Assembly (NCBI RefSeq): GCF_024519285.1
Contig: NZ_JAMZCY010000006.1
Span: forward strand, 124,001 to 188,000
DNA length: 64,000 bases
Direction: 5' to 3'
Origin: Cohnella sp. WQ 127256
GTDB taxonomy: Bacteria; Bacillota; Bacilli; Paenibacillales; Paenibacillaceae
Shown: positions 53,693 to 62,425 of the stretch, in pieces
How positions within the stretch are numbered: the stretch's first letter is position 1
Layout of the letters: each line of letters opens with the position of its first letter
Position numbers and translations under genes: made by a program
Notes under the pieces: model-generated
Database searches by the model: none
The model's input: the letters and a program-made list of their open reading frames with translations, nothing else
What the model was told of the DNA's origin: nothing

Positions 53693-54475
53693 GTGGGATA
53701 CTTTGTAACAGTGGAACAAGGTGTGAAAATATATGTAGAGGATATAAATCCGGAGGGAACTAAAACAATCTTATTTATACATGGCTGGCCATTAAACCAT
53801 AAGCAGTTTGAATATCAATTTAATGTTCTACCGGCGATGGGATACAGATGTATAGGCATTGACTGGAGGGGCTATGGTAATTCAGATAAACCCTTTAGTG
53901 GCTACAGCTTTGACAGATTGGCGGATGATATCCGTGCAGTAGTAGAGGCTTTACAGTTGAAAAACTTCACACTAGCAGGACACTCGACAGGAGGAGCGAT
54001 CTCGATTCGATATATGGGCCGACATCAGGGGCTAGGTGTATCCAGACTTGTCCTTATTGATGCCGCTTCTCCGTCTAGTGTTCCAGCAGAAACTGCAAAT
54101 ATGTTCATCACAGGGACACTTAATGATCGTCCAAAAATGTTGCAGGGAGTAACGGATCTCTTCTTCTTCCAGCATATTACGGAGCCCTTCTCGGACTGGT
54201 TCTTTCAGCTAGGCTTACAAGCTGCTAGCTGGTCTACTGCGGCCATTATGGTTTCACTAAGGGATGAGAATGTTTACAACGATCTTGGCAAAATACACGT
54301 GCCTACACTCATCATTCACGGAATTCATGATCAGATTGTTCCGTTTGCCAAAGCTCAGGAAACCCATAAGCTAATCCCAAATTCACAGCTAGTTCCCTTT
54401 CAATATAGTGGTCATGGTCCTTTCTGGGAAGAGCGTGACAAGCTTAACCAGCTACTGGTACAATTTAGTGGCTGA
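53693..54475 (+). CDS. Alpha/beta hydrolase (non-haem chloroperoxidase-like)
   Basis: This 260-residue serine hydrolase has the nucleophile Ser in GHSTGG, oxyanion region HGWPLN, an acid in the IHDQIV region and His in YSGHGPFWEERD. The PFGYSFDRLADD-like segment is typical of the perhydrolase/chloroperoxidase subgroup, which in practice are esterases or lactonases. GTG 53693 follows CGGAGGAA. It lies 32 bases before a HAD gene and may be co-transcribed. Confidence 0.85.
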   Translation: MGYFVTVEQGVKIYVEDINPEGTKTILFIHGWPLNHKQFEYQFNVLPAMGYRCIGIDWRGYGNSDKPFSGYSFDRLADDIRAVVEALQLKNFTLAGHSTGGAISIRYMGRHQGLGVSRLVLIDAASPSSVPAETANMFITGTLNDRPKMLQGVTDLFFFQHITEPFSDWFFQLGLQAASWSTAAIMVSLRDENVYNDLGKIHVPTLIIHGIHDQIVPFAKAQETHKLIPNSQLVPFQYSGHGPFWEERDKLNQLLVQFSG

Positions 54476-54507
54476 GTCCGAGTTCGAAAAGGGAGGGATT
54501 CTTTCTT

Positions 54508-55125
54508 TTGTATACATGCATCATATTCGACGTAGACGGAACAATTATTAACACGGAAAAAGCAGTCATAGGCTCTCTGCAAAAAACACTGAAAGAAGTG
54601 ACTGGCCGGGAATATGGACATGACGAGCTCACCTTCGTGTTAGGTGTACCCGGATCGACCGCGCTCCCTATGCTGGGCATTCATAATGTGGACGAGATAA
54701 ATGACAAATGGAATGGTTATATGAAAGAATATTATGGGGATATTCACATTTATGAGGGAATCGACTCCGTTCTGAAGACGTTAAACGAGGCGAAGATGAT
54801 GACGGGTATTGTCACCTCCAAAACGAATCAGGAGCTAGAGGAGGATTTCGTTCCTTTTGGTCTAATGGATCTTTTGCCATTTCGGGTTACCGCTGATGAT
54901 ACGCTGAAGCATAAGCCAAATCCGGAGCCAATACTGAAATTTCTTGAACTATCCGGCGCGAATAAATCCGAGGCCATCTATATCGGAGACACGGTTTACG
55001 ATAGGGATTGTGCAGCGGCTGCTGGTGTGGACTTCGCTTTGGCAGCATGGGGAGCGCATTCACCGGACGAGATCGAGGCACGCTACAAATTTAATGAGCC
55101 GGTCGATATCTTGAAATTGCTTTAG
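54508..55125 (+). CDS. HAD-superfamily phosphatase (PGP/beta-PGM-like)
   Basis: This 205-residue hydrolase carries motif I FDVDGTIINTEKA (nucleophile D8 and acid D10), motif II Thr in GIVTSKT, a Lys in KHKPNPEP and motif IV GDTVYDRDCAAAAG. The helical cap after motif I fits phosphoglycolate phosphatase-like or pyrophosphatase (PpaX-like) enzymes. The start is TTG 54508 behind GGGAGG. The exact substrate cannot be told. Confidence 0.85.
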   Translation: MYTCIIFDVDGTIINTEKAVIGSLQKTLKEVTGREYGHDELTFVLGVPGSTALPMLGIHNVDEINDKWNGYMKEYYGDIHIYEGIDSVLKTLNEAKMMTGIVTSKTNQELEEDFVPFGLMDLLPFRVTADDTLKHKPNPEPILKFLELSGANKSEAIYIGDTVYDRDCAAAAGVDFALAAWGAHSPDEIEARYKFNEPVDILKLL

Positions 55126-55148
55126 GCCGAAGACATAGGTGGATTTGG

Positions 55149-55191
55149 AAAACATCGCAATTTGGGTTATGCCCATAGCGATGTTTTTTTT
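55149..55191 (+). terminator. Terminator of the hydrolase/HAD unit
   Basis: AAAACATCGC (55149-55158) pairs with GCGATGTTTT (55178-55187), followed by more T. Confidence 0.85.
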
Positions 55192-55262
55192 GCTGCATCA
55201 AAGTCCACAAGGAGTCATGCTTTGGAAAACGCTCGCCAATTCACGGCTTTGTTAAATACTGG

Positions 55263-55291
55263 TTGACGAAGGGGTGTCTTAATCATAATAT
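55263..55291 (+). promoter_or_regulatory. Sigma-A promoter of the TetR/CPBP operon
   Basis: TTGACG (55263-55268), a 17-base spacer and TAATAT (55286-55291) make a near-consensus vegetative promoter. The -10 hexamer lies inside the 32-base palindrome at 55283-55314. Confidence 0.8.
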
Positions 55292-55314
55292 TAAGCATAT
55301 GCTTAATATTATGA
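55283..55314. promoter_or_regulatory. 32-base perfect palindrome, probable TetR operator
   Basis: The half-site TCATAATATTAAGCAT is repeated as its exact reverse complement with no spacer. It covers the -10 element and the expected transcription start of the TetR gene and ends just before its AAGGAG. Binding there would block RNA polymerase, so autorepression by the encoded TetR protein is the natural reading. Confidence 0.8.
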
Positions 55315-55326
55315 AGGAGAGTAGTT

Positions 55327-55899
55327 ATGCCAACGAAAAAGGAGCAACAGGAGTATCGACGCCAGCAAATATTAATGGTTTCCCTTGAACTGTTTGTTAG
55401 GCGAGGATTCTATGGCACGTCTACCCGCGAAATCTCGAAAGCAGCAGGTATAAGCTCGGGCTTGATGTTTCACTATTTCGACTCCAAGGAGCATGTATAT
55501 GAAGAGCTAATCGCCATCGGCTGTGAAAAAATGAATGTCGATTTTGAGCTCGCACTCGCAAATCCGCTTGGTTTCTTGTCCGGCTTTGCTAGTGAGATTT
55601 TTCAGATGATAGAGCAGAACCCGTTCTCAGCCAGAATGTTTGTATTGATGAATAACGCTTATTTTCATTTGGATATATCGGAGAAAGCCAATGTGTTACT
55701 AGCGCAGCATCACATTATTGAACAGAGCGTGGCGCTGATTGTGAAAGGGCAGGAGATGGGGCAAATCAAGCAAGGCAATCCCCAGGCGCTATCAATGGCT
55801 TTTTATTGCGCTATCCAGGGTATTGCACAAGAAGTGGCTTTGCATCCAGGTGTGCCGCTGCCCAATCCAGCTTGGATCATCGACATTATCAAAAAATAA
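55327..55899 (+). CDS. TetR-family transcriptional repressor
   Basis: This 190-residue regulator has an N-terminal TetR HTH (EYRRQQILMVSLELFVRRGF, then TSTREISKAAGISSGLMFHYF) and a helical ligand-binding domain. AAGGAGAG precedes ATG 55327. A perfect palindrome overlaps its own promoter. A CPBP protease gene starts 18 bases after its stop, so the pair forms a self-controlled operon. The inducer is unknown. Confidence 0.92.
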   Translation: MPTKKEQQEYRRQQILMVSLELFVRRGFYGTSTREISKAAGISSGLMFHYFDSKEHVYEELIAIGCEKMNVDFELALANPLGFLSGFASEIFQMIEQNPFSARMFVLMNNAYFHLDISEKANVLLAQHHIIEQSVALIVKGQEMGQIKQGNPQALSMAFYCAIQGIAQEVALHPGVPLPNPAWIIDIIKK

Positions 55900-55917
55900 A
55901 CATAGAGGAGGAGAACC

Positions 55918-56757
55918 ATGAATCAGGTAACAAAACGAAATCTGGTCCTATTCGGTTTCTTCGTAATAGCTAGTGGGTGGATCGGTGTACTTGTGGATCG
56001 TGTGCTAAAGGATCAGCCAGAAGGGAATACGCTTGGCATGGGCTTATGGCTTGTGATGCCGTTGGTGACGGTCCTGTTGCTGCGCTCCTTTGCTGGGGAT
56101 GGCTGGAAGGACACCGGATTTCGTCCTCGGTTTAAAGGCAACCTCATGTGGTATTTTATTGCCCTGCTTGTCTTTCCGCTTATTACAGGGATCGTGCTCT
56201 TAGTGGGTACTTTGTTGGGCTGGATAGATATGTCCAACTTTCAAGCAATGCCCTCTTTCGGAGGTGTATTTCTGGGCTTGCTGTTAGGCCAATTCATCAA
56301 GAACATATTCGAGGAAGCTGTGTGGCGGGGGTATCTAACTTCAAAGCTTCTGCAGCTAAAGCTGAAGGATTGGTATGTTTACGGGATTGCCGGTATCATT
56401 TGGGGCGCTTGGCATATCCCTTATTATTTGGTTTTTCTGCCGACTGCAGATATGTACAGTGTCCTGCCCGTCGATAAGCTAGCTTTTACCGCCGTTGCGA
56501 TTGTGAACATGGTTGGCTGGTCCATTATGTTTGTTGAACTGTTCAGAGCGACAGGCTCCATCTGGCCATGTATTCTGATGCACTCGGTGGAGGATGCGCT
56601 GATCAATCCTTTGGTGATTGACGGATATATCGACATTGCTTCAGGAAAGGAATGGCTAGTATCTCCCATTGCAGGCATACTGACGACTTTGCTGTATGTG
56701 GGGGTTGGGCTTGCGCTCCGTACGATAAGGTTGAGGAATGCCGCGATCAAGGTTTGA
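55918..56757 (+). CDS. CPBP-family intramembrane metalloprotease
   Basis: This 279-residue membrane protein has about eight transmembrane helices. CPBP/Abi motifs are EEAVWRGYL (motif 1, two Glu and Arg), GIIWGAWHIPYYL (motif 2 His) and HSVEDALINP (motif 3). Relatives act in prenyl-protein processing, bacteriocin self-immunity and membrane stress control. GAGGAGGAG precedes ATG 55918. The gene is controlled with the TetR repressor 18 bases upstream. Confidence 0.9.
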   Translation: MNQVTKRNLVLFGFFVIASGWIGVLVDRVLKDQPEGNTLGMGLWLVMPLVTVLLLRSFAGDGWKDTGFRPRFKGNLMWYFIALLVFPLITGIVLLVGTLLGWIDMSNFQAMPSFGGVFLGLLLGQFIKNIFEEAVWRGYLTSKLLQLKLKDWYVYGIAGIIWGAWHIPYYLVFLPTADMYSVLPVDKLAFTAVAIVNMVGWSIMFVELFRATGSIWPCILMHSVEDALINPLVIDGYIDIASGKEWLVSPIAGILTTLLYVGVGLALRTIRLRNAAIKV

Positions 56758-56798
56758 AATGTCTGATAGTAGCCAAAGCGGTGAATGGATTTGGAAAG

Positions 56799-56839
56799 CA
56801 GTGCAGGGTGAGAGGTGATCTCCCTTGCTCTGTTTTTTT
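56799..56839 (+). terminator. Terminator of the TetR/CPBP operon
   Basis: An imperfect stem from CAGTGCAGGG (56799 on) to CCCTTGCTCTG (to about 56832) ends in TTTTTTT (56833-56839). Confidence 0.7.
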
Positions 56840-56841
56840 GT

Positions 56842-56903
56842 GTTGAACTTCAACTGGAGTCCACATCATCGTTGAAGTTTATCGCCTCTAATAGAGGACT
56901 CCA
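56842..56903 (+). promoter_or_regulatory. Cluster of inverted repeats ahead of the YesM-like gene
   Basis: GTTGAACTTCAAC (56842-56854) is a small palindrome. TGGAGTCC (56855-56862) is complementary to GGACTCCA (56896-56903), which encloses CCTCTAATAGAGG. GTTGAAG/ATTGAAG repeats continue nearby. This could be a structured mRNA leader or a regulator site for the two-component operon. Confidence 0.45.
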
Positions 56904-56994
56904 ATAATTGAAGTCGAATAACATATCATCCCAAATCCCGCTTAAGTTCCTCCAAGTCAACCTGCCGTTATGATAGACAACAAGGAGAGTAAAG

Positions 56995-58722
56995 ATGAGG
57001 AAATATCGGAAGCTAGCCGAATTGCATGTCTATCAGAAGGTCATTATTGTTTTTGTAGTGTTGATGGCCCCTGTCTTCTTAACGAATCTATGGATGAATA
57101 AATCGGGTATGTCCTTCATGAAGGAAGGCTATGCAAATTCGATCTTGTCCAATGTTAATTTTTATTCCTCTCAACTGAATGATCAGATCGCTTTTGTGCG
57201 CATGCAGCAATTGCAATTATTGAACGATCCTGATGTACAAAGGCTGGGTTTTCTTGGAGAGCAGCTGAGTGAGTCGGAAGATATTTTGTTGGTAAATAGA
57301 GTGGCTGAACGTGTGGCTACCATACGTAATTCAAGTGACTATTTACTCAACGTGGGCATATCGATTAAATCGATAGGGAAGACGATCTCAACCCAGAACC
57401 GCATCACTTCAATGCCGAATCCGGAGTCCGAGCTCATTGCCCGATATAGCGATAATAACCCCGGACAGCCCTTATATTATGATGATGGAAGGTTGTTCTT
57501 CATTGAAACCTCCAACAATGGAAATATCATCGCCTTTTTGGAGTTGTCTATTCCCAATCTGAGTGCGACATTAAATCGTCTTGTTGGCTTGTACAAGGAT
57601 TCCGGTGTCCTGCTCGTCAATGAGAAGTACGGTAACGTCGTTTCGGTCAATGCTCGGCAGCAAGTGCTGGATCATTTGAATGTACATGATGATCAGGGTT
57701 ATTCCGATCAAGCAGTAGAAAGCTATCTCTTAAAGACGGATAAACAAAGCTATTTAATCACTCATACACCAGTTAGCTCGTTAGGATTGACGCTGTTTGC
57801 CTACATGAATCAGGATGAGGTTACGGGCCCGCTAAAAAAATTCAATACTTGGTACGTGATTCTATCGGTTATCTCCCTAACCGTGGTCATTCTGTTTTCC
57901 TTTTCTGTTAATCTGATGATACATAAACCTTTGAAAAAATTAATACAAGCCTTTAAAAGGCTAGAAACGGATAACCTGATTACATCCCTGCGCAATCAAA
58001 GTGATAATGAATTTGGGTATTTGTATCGAAACTTCGACCGAATGGTGGAGAAGCTTGGCCAATCTATTGAAGAAAACTATGAGCAGAAGATAGCCCTACA
58101 GCATTCAGAGCTGAAACAGCTACAATCTCAGATTAATCCTCATTTTTTGTATAATAGCTTCTTTAATTTATATATGATTTGCCGCAGTGGTGATTTGGAG
58201 GCCGCTACAACATTGGCTCAGAAGCTGGGTAGCTACTATCAATTCATAACAAGAAGCGGTAAGGATGAAGTTCCGCTCAAAGCGGAATACCAGCATGCTC
58301 TGGATTATTGTGAAATTCAAAGCATCAGGTTCTCGAACCGGATTACGGTGGAGGCATCGGATATCTCTGAAGCCTGCGAGGCATGGGAGGTCCCAAGGAT
58401 TATTATTCAACCGCTCGTGGAAAATGCTTTCGAATATGCTTTTACAAGTGTTAGGCGTGCAGGAGTCGTTCGAGTGTACACTACCCTTCTAGACAAGCGG
58501 TTGTCGATTGTTGTGGAGGACGATGGGCAGGACGTAACGGAAGAGCTAATTCTTGAACTTCAAACGAAGCTGACCATGGATTCTCCTCATTCCGAAAAGA
58601 CGGGTTTAGTTAACGTTAGTCGGCGAGTTCGGCTTAAGTTCGGAGAACAAAGTGGGGTTGTCGTCTCTAGAAGCTCATTAGGTGGACTTAAAGCAGAAAT
58701 CATCATTTACTATAATGACTGA
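56995..58722 (+). CDS. YesM-type sensor histidine kinase
   Basis: This 575-residue kinase has a transmembrane helix near residues 16-34, an extracytoplasmic sensor domain, a second helix (WYVILSVISLTVVILFSFSV), HAMP, then a His_kinase domain with LKQLQSQINPHFLYNSFFNL (phospho-His) and an HATPase domain (IIIQPLVENAFEYAF). AAGGAGAG precedes ATG 56995. It pairs with the response regulator 12 bases downstream and probably senses the sugar taken up by the transporter at 60677. Confidence 0.93.
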   Translation: MRKYRKLAELHVYQKVIIVFVVLMAPVFLTNLWMNKSGMSFMKEGYANSILSNVNFYSSQLNDQIAFVRMQQLQLLNDPDVQRLGFLGEQLSESEDILLVNRVAERVATIRNSSDYLLNVGISIKSIGKTISTQNRITSMPNPESELIARYSDNNPGQPLYYDDGRLFFIETSNNGNIIAFLELSIPNLSATLNRLVGLYKDSGVLLVNEKYGNVVSVNARQQVLDHLNVHDDQGYSDQAVESYLLKTDKQSYLITHTPVSSLGLTLFAYMNQDEVTGPLKKFNTWYVILSVISLTVVILFSFSVNLMIHKPLKKLIQAFKRLETDNLITSLRNQSDNEFGYLYRNFDRMVEKLGQSIEENYEQKIALQHSELKQLQSQINPHFLYNSFFNLYMICRSGDLEAATTLAQKLGSYYQFITRSGKDEVPLKAEYQHALDYCEIQSIRFSNRITVEASDISEACEAWEVPRIIIQPLVENAFEYAFTSVRRAGVVRVYTTLLDKRLSIVVEDDGQDVTEELILELQTKLTMDSPHSEKTGLVNVSRRVRLKFGEQSGVVVSRSSLGGLKAEIIIYYND

Positions 58723-58734
58723 GGTGAGGCTAAC

Positions 58735-60414
58735 ATGTATCGATTAATGATCGTGGATGATGAACCGGCAATCGTGGACGGACTTGAACAGTATTTCCGT
58801 GAGAGCGATGAGTTCGAATTTGATTTGTGTAAAGCTTATTCTGCGAATGAAGCTCTTGAAACTGTTAAAAAAACGAAGCTAGACCTTCTCATAAGTGATA
58901 TTCGTATGCCTGGAAGAAGTGGGATGCAGCTTGTTGATGATGTATTATCCTATTGGCCTTCTTGCCGCATCATTTTACTTACAGGGCATAGCGAATTTGA
59001 ATATGCCCATAAGGCGATACGTAAACAGGTGGACAATTATATTCTAAAGACAGAAGGCATCGAAGCGATTCAGAAGGCCGTATCAGCTATTTTGGGAAAA
59101 ATAGAGGAAGAGAAGCGTAATCTCCATCGTTTGGAGCACGCGGAATTTCGGCTCACCGCTGCAGAGCCTCTATTAAAGAGGGAATTGTTCGAGGCTTTGC
59201 TCGTTGGAGAAAATGCAGCAGACGTCTGGCGGGAAAGTAGATATGAAGGTCTTTCCTTGCAGATAAATGGGAAGAAACCCTATCTCATGATCACGGGTAA
59301 AGTGGACTTCTGGGAAGAAAGGGTCACACATACGGGGAAGATGGAGGCTTATTCTTCGATACAAAGTCTGTTTGTAGATCACCTTCCCTTATCCATCAAA
59401 GCGGAATCCATCGTCCACGATCGTTCTGAGCTTGTCTGGTTCATTCAGCCGTCGCAGGAGGCAGGACTCTTTGCGGGGGTCAATGATGAGACAAACTGGG
59501 ATTCGTTACTTGATTATTTGAAGGGCATGCTGGAGCCGATTCAGACTGGCTGTCGGAATGAGCTTGGTATACCCGTTTCCTTCGTGCTCAGTGCGGGGGC
59601 TATCAAAGGCGATGAAATCGGAACCCAATTCGAGATGATGAGAGTGGCATTCAAGAAACGCGCTGCAATCGGACAATCCATGGCTATCATTGACCTGCGG
59701 ATGCCTGATGTGTGGTTTCAGGAAGATACGGGGAAACCATCCTCGACCTTTCCTCAGTCTACCGAGTTCAACAAAAAGCTAATGAAGCTGGAGAAGTGTT
59801 TGGAAACGGGCGACTCTGAAGGGACAAGTGAGATTACGCTAGAGCTGCTGTCGGGACTGCGTAATGACATGGCTTCGAATTATTCGCTGGGGCTAGAGCG
59901 CTATTATAGGCTTCATATCACCTATTTAACTTATTTGAATGGCATACATTCGAATGACAAGCAGGTGAACGAAATTCGAATAGCGAGTCTTCCGATGCTG
60001 GAAGCCCCGCAAGAGTGGGGAATTGTCGAACAAAGACTAACGAAGCTGGGGGAATCGGTTTGTCAGTGGAAACGAGATCAGGTGGAGCGGGGCGAGCATC
60101 TGCTCGTGGAGCGAATCCATCGTTTTGTTGAGGAAAATCTGGGGGGCGATCTTTCCCTAGCGCGGATTGCGGAGGTTGTTTATTTTAACCCCTCGTATCT
60201 CTCGCGTTTCTACAAGCAGATGACCGGTCGTAATTTGTCCGATTTCATTAACGAAGCCAAAGCTGGTGAAGCAGTTGCTTTACTTACGGGAACACAGATG
60301 AAGGTAAATGAAATCGCTCTGAAGCTGGGCTTTGAATCGCCATCCTACTTTACCTCTTTCTTTCGGAAAATGATCGGAACGACGCCTCAGGAATTTAGGG
60401 AAGCAAAAGCATGA
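58735..60414 (+). CDS. YesN-type response regulator with AraC output domain
   Basis: This 559-residue regulator has a receiver domain (acidic D8 and D9, phospho-acceptor D55 in LLISDIRMPG), a long middle region of unknown fold, and a C-terminal AraC domain (LSLARIAEVVYFNPSYLSRFY, IALKLGFESPSYFTSFFRKM). It is co-transcribed with the kinase. The palindrome TAAAGATCTTTA appears twice directly after this gene and once immediately upstream of the -35 of the next operon, so that is the likely binding site. Confidence 0.93.
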   Translation: MYRLMIVDDEPAIVDGLEQYFRESDEFEFDLCKAYSANEALETVKKTKLDLLISDIRMPGRSGMQLVDDVLSYWPSCRIILLTGHSEFEYAHKAIRKQVDNYILKTEGIEAIQKAVSAILGKIEEEKRNLHRLEHAEFRLTAAEPLLKRELFEALLVGENAADVWRESRYEGLSLQINGKKPYLMITGKVDFWEERVTHTGKMEAYSSIQSLFVDHLPLSIKAESIVHDRSELVWFIQPSQEAGLFAGVNDETNWDSLLDYLKGMLEPIQTGCRNELGIPVSFVLSAGAIKGDEIGTQFEMMRVAFKKRAAIGQSMAIIDLRMPDVWFQEDTGKPSSTFPQSTEFNKKLMKLEKCLETGDSEGTSEITLELLSGLRNDMASNYSLGLERYYRLHITYLTYLNGIHSNDKQVNEIRIASLPMLEAPQEWGIVEQRLTKLGESVCQWKRDQVERGEHLLVERIHRFVEENLGGDLSLARIAEVVYFNPSYLSRFYKQMTGRNLSDFINEAKAGEAVALLTGTQMKVNEIALKLGFESPSYFTSFFRKMIGTTPQEFREAKA

Positions 60415-60435
60415 GAAAGTAAACGGAACGTTAGC

Positions 60436-60456
60436 TTGTAAAGATCTTTATATTGT
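60436..60456 (+). repeat. 21-base direct repeat copy 1 with 12-base palindrome
   Basis: This copy, containing the palindrome TAAAGATCTTTA (60439-60450), is identical over 21 bases to 60561-60581. A weak promoter-like pair, TTGTAG and TATGAT 18 bases apart, follows it (TATGAT at 60477-60482), immediately ahead of the terminator. Confidence 0.75.
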
Positions 60457-60482
60457 AGGAGTGTCTTACATGGTTCTATGAT

Positions 60483-60513
60483 AAAGGAAGCTATCCACGA
60501 GATAGCTTCCTTT
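60483..60513 (+). terminator. Terminator of the YesM/YesN operon
   Basis: AAAGGAAGCTAT (60483-60494) pairs perfectly with ATAGCTTCCTTT (60502-60513), loop CCACGAG. The T-run is short. It lies between the two 21-base repeats. Confidence 0.7.
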
Positions 60514-60524
60514 AAGGTTCTAAA

Positions 60525-60538
60525 TGTAATCGCTTTCT
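60525..60538 (+). promoter_or_regulatory. cre-like (CcpA) site
   Basis: TGTAATCGCTTTCT matches 13 of 14 positions of the catabolite-responsive consensus TGWAANCGNTNWCA; only the final base differs. It lies about 45 bases before the -35 of the sugar transport operon, fitting catabolite control. Confidence 0.55.
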
Positions 60539-60560
60539 AGAGGGTAAACAAAAGAACACG

Positions 60561-60581
60561 TTGTAAAGATCTTTATATTGT
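60561..60581 (+). repeat. 21-base direct repeat copy 2, likely activator site
   Basis: This is an exact second copy of 60436-60456. The palindrome TAAAGATCTTTA (60564-60575) ends five bases before the -35 hexamer TTGACG (60581-60586), the usual place for a class II activator such as the YesN-type regulator encoded just upstream. Confidence 0.75.
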
Positions 60582-60607
60582 TGACGTCATCCTTGAAGCC
60601 CTATACT
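60581..60607 (+). promoter_or_regulatory. Promoter of the LipO-type transport operon
   Basis: TTGACG (60581-60586) and TATACT (60602-60607) are 15 bases apart, shorter than the ideal 17. That spacing would make the promoter dependent on the activator site overlapping its upstream edge. Confidence 0.55.
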
Positions 60608-60676
60608 TAATTTGTGAGGAGTTAGTTATATTTTATAACCTCATACGTAATATAAATTGACATACGGGGGCGGAAT

Positions 60677-62422
60677 ATGGCTAGAAAATCGGTTAACTTA
60701 GTAGTAGGGACAGTCTTAACACTCTCAATGGTGTTAGCAGCATGTTCGAACGGCAATGACAACAAGCAAGGGTCAGAATCTCCGAGTGCATCGGCCCCGG
60801 CTTCAGCTCCAGCCTCCTCTCAGCCATCGGCGGAGCCGGTTGATTCCACGAATTATGATCCTCTTGGCAAGTATGAAGAGCCTTTAACGATAACCCAGGT
60901 GCTTTCTTATCGTCCGCCGGAGGATCCGGATACGCTGAAGGGCGTAACGCCGGAAACAAACGGATATTTGAAAGATTTGAAGGAAATGACGAACATTGAC
61001 GTTAAATACTTGTGGTCAGTACCACAAGACCAATTCCAACAGAAGTTTAGCTTAGCGATTGCTTCGGGTGACTTGCCGGATGTCATGATGGTGGATCAAC
61101 AGACGTTCGAGAAGTTCAAAGAACAGGATCTCATTGCTGATCTTACCGACGTCTATGAGAAGTATGCTTCACCTACAATGAAAAAGGTCGTGGAGTCGGA
61201 TGGAGGGCTGGCGTTACAAGCGACGACTTCCGATGGCAAACTCATGGGGGTAACGACGAGTTACCAAAGTCCCGTTCAAATGGGGTATATTCGTGCAGAC
61301 TGGTTAAAAAACTTGAATCTTCAAGTTCCAACAACGATGGAAGAGTTCGAGCAAGTCGCCGAAGCCTTCGTGAAGAACGATCCGGATAAGAACGGCAAAA
61401 ACGATACTTACGGAATCTCCATGAATAAGAACTTCCTGATCAATGCATGGGGGTTCGATGCTAGAGGGATTTTCTACGCTTATGATTCTTATCCCGGCGG
61501 ATGGCTCAAGGGAGACGATGGAAAACTCTTAGCCGGCGACATACAGCCGGGCACCAAAGATGCGCTGGCAAAATTACAATCTTGGTACTCGAAGGGCATC
61601 TTGGATAAGGAATTCGCGCTGAAAGACGAAAATAAAGCAAGCGAAGACATTGTAGCCGGTAAAGTAGGCATTACGCTAGGGGAGTGGTGGGTACCGAACT
61701 GGCCGCTCAATCTAAATAAAGACAAAGATCCGAAAGCAGATTGGATCGCAATACCGTTACCTACGGTGAATGGAGAACCTACTAAAACATTAATCAGTCA
61801 AACGTTGAATGAAATCATGGTCGTCAACAAAAAGTACAAAAATCCAGAAGCGGCTATCAAACTAGCCAACTTTTATCTGGAAATGCAGAAGCCAAAGTAT
61901 ATTGACAAGAGCTCTCCAGATTACAGAGGTCCAAACAAAGGATATGTATACCTTTGGTTTATGCCACGGCTCATTTATCGGAACTTCCTTAACGATGCAT
62001 TCAATGCGGTTAACACTGCACTAGATGCTAAACAAGAGAAGCTAGATATACCGGATGATTTCCTTGCAGCAGGGGATGCAGCTCTATTTTTCACGGAATC
62101 CAAGAAATATTTGGCCAATCCGAGGGATAATGTGGCATGGGGAATTTATTTCAGCCGGGTAGCTAAGGATGGCGGGTTCGGACTTTCCAAGAAGGTGCTG
62201 GACAGTAATACTTTTGTCGAAAATGAATTTTTCGGAGTACAAACACCAACACAGGTTGAGCGGGGAGCTTCTCTGAATAAGCTGATCGCGGAAACCTTTA
62301 CGAAGATCATCATGGGTGCACCTCTCGACGATTATGATAGCTTTGTTTCGAGCTGGAAGAAGCTTGGCGGTGACGATATTACGGAAGAAGTCAACGAGTG
62401 GTATGCGAAAAACCAAGGTTAA
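60677..62422 (+). CDS. Oligosaccharide-binding lipoprotein (LipO type)
   Basis: This 581-residue lipoprotein binds sugar for the LplB/LplC-type permeases downstream. It has a signal peptide with lipobox LAAC, a Ser/Ala/Pro linker, and a long family 1-like binding domain with the calcium-loop-like KNDPDKNGKNDTYG segment found in LipO proteins. GGGGGCGG precedes ATG 60677. A tight terminator at 62426 probably raises its level relative to the permeases. By context it is induced by the YesM/YesN-type pair. Confidence 0.92.
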   Translation: MARKSVNLVVGTVLTLSMVLAACSNGNDNKQGSESPSASAPASAPASSQPSAEPVDSTNYDPLGKYEEPLTITQVLSYRPPEDPDTLKGVTPETNGYLKDLKEMTNIDVKYLWSVPQDQFQQKFSLAIASGDLPDVMMVDQQTFEKFKEQDLIADLTDVYEKYASPTMKKVVESDGGLALQATTSDGKLMGVTTSYQSPVQMGYIRADWLKNLNLQVPTTMEEFEQVAEAFVKNDPDKNGKNDTYGISMNKNFLINAWGFDARGIFYAYDSYPGGWLKGDDGKLLAGDIQPGTKDALAKLQSWYSKGILDKEFALKDENKASEDIVAGKVGITLGEWWVPNWPLNLNKDKDPKADWIAIPLPTVNGEPTKTLISQTLNEIMVVNKKYKNPEAAIKLANFYLEMQKPKYIDKSSPDYRGPNKGYVYLWFMPRLIYRNFLNDAFNAVNTALDAKQEKLDIPDDFLAAGDAALFFTESKKYLANPRDNVAWGIYFSRVAKDGGFGLSKKVLDSNTFVENEFFGVQTPTQVERGASLNKLIAETFTKIIMGAPLDDYDSFVSSWKKLGGDDITEEVNEWYAKNQG

Positions 62423-62425
62423 AGG

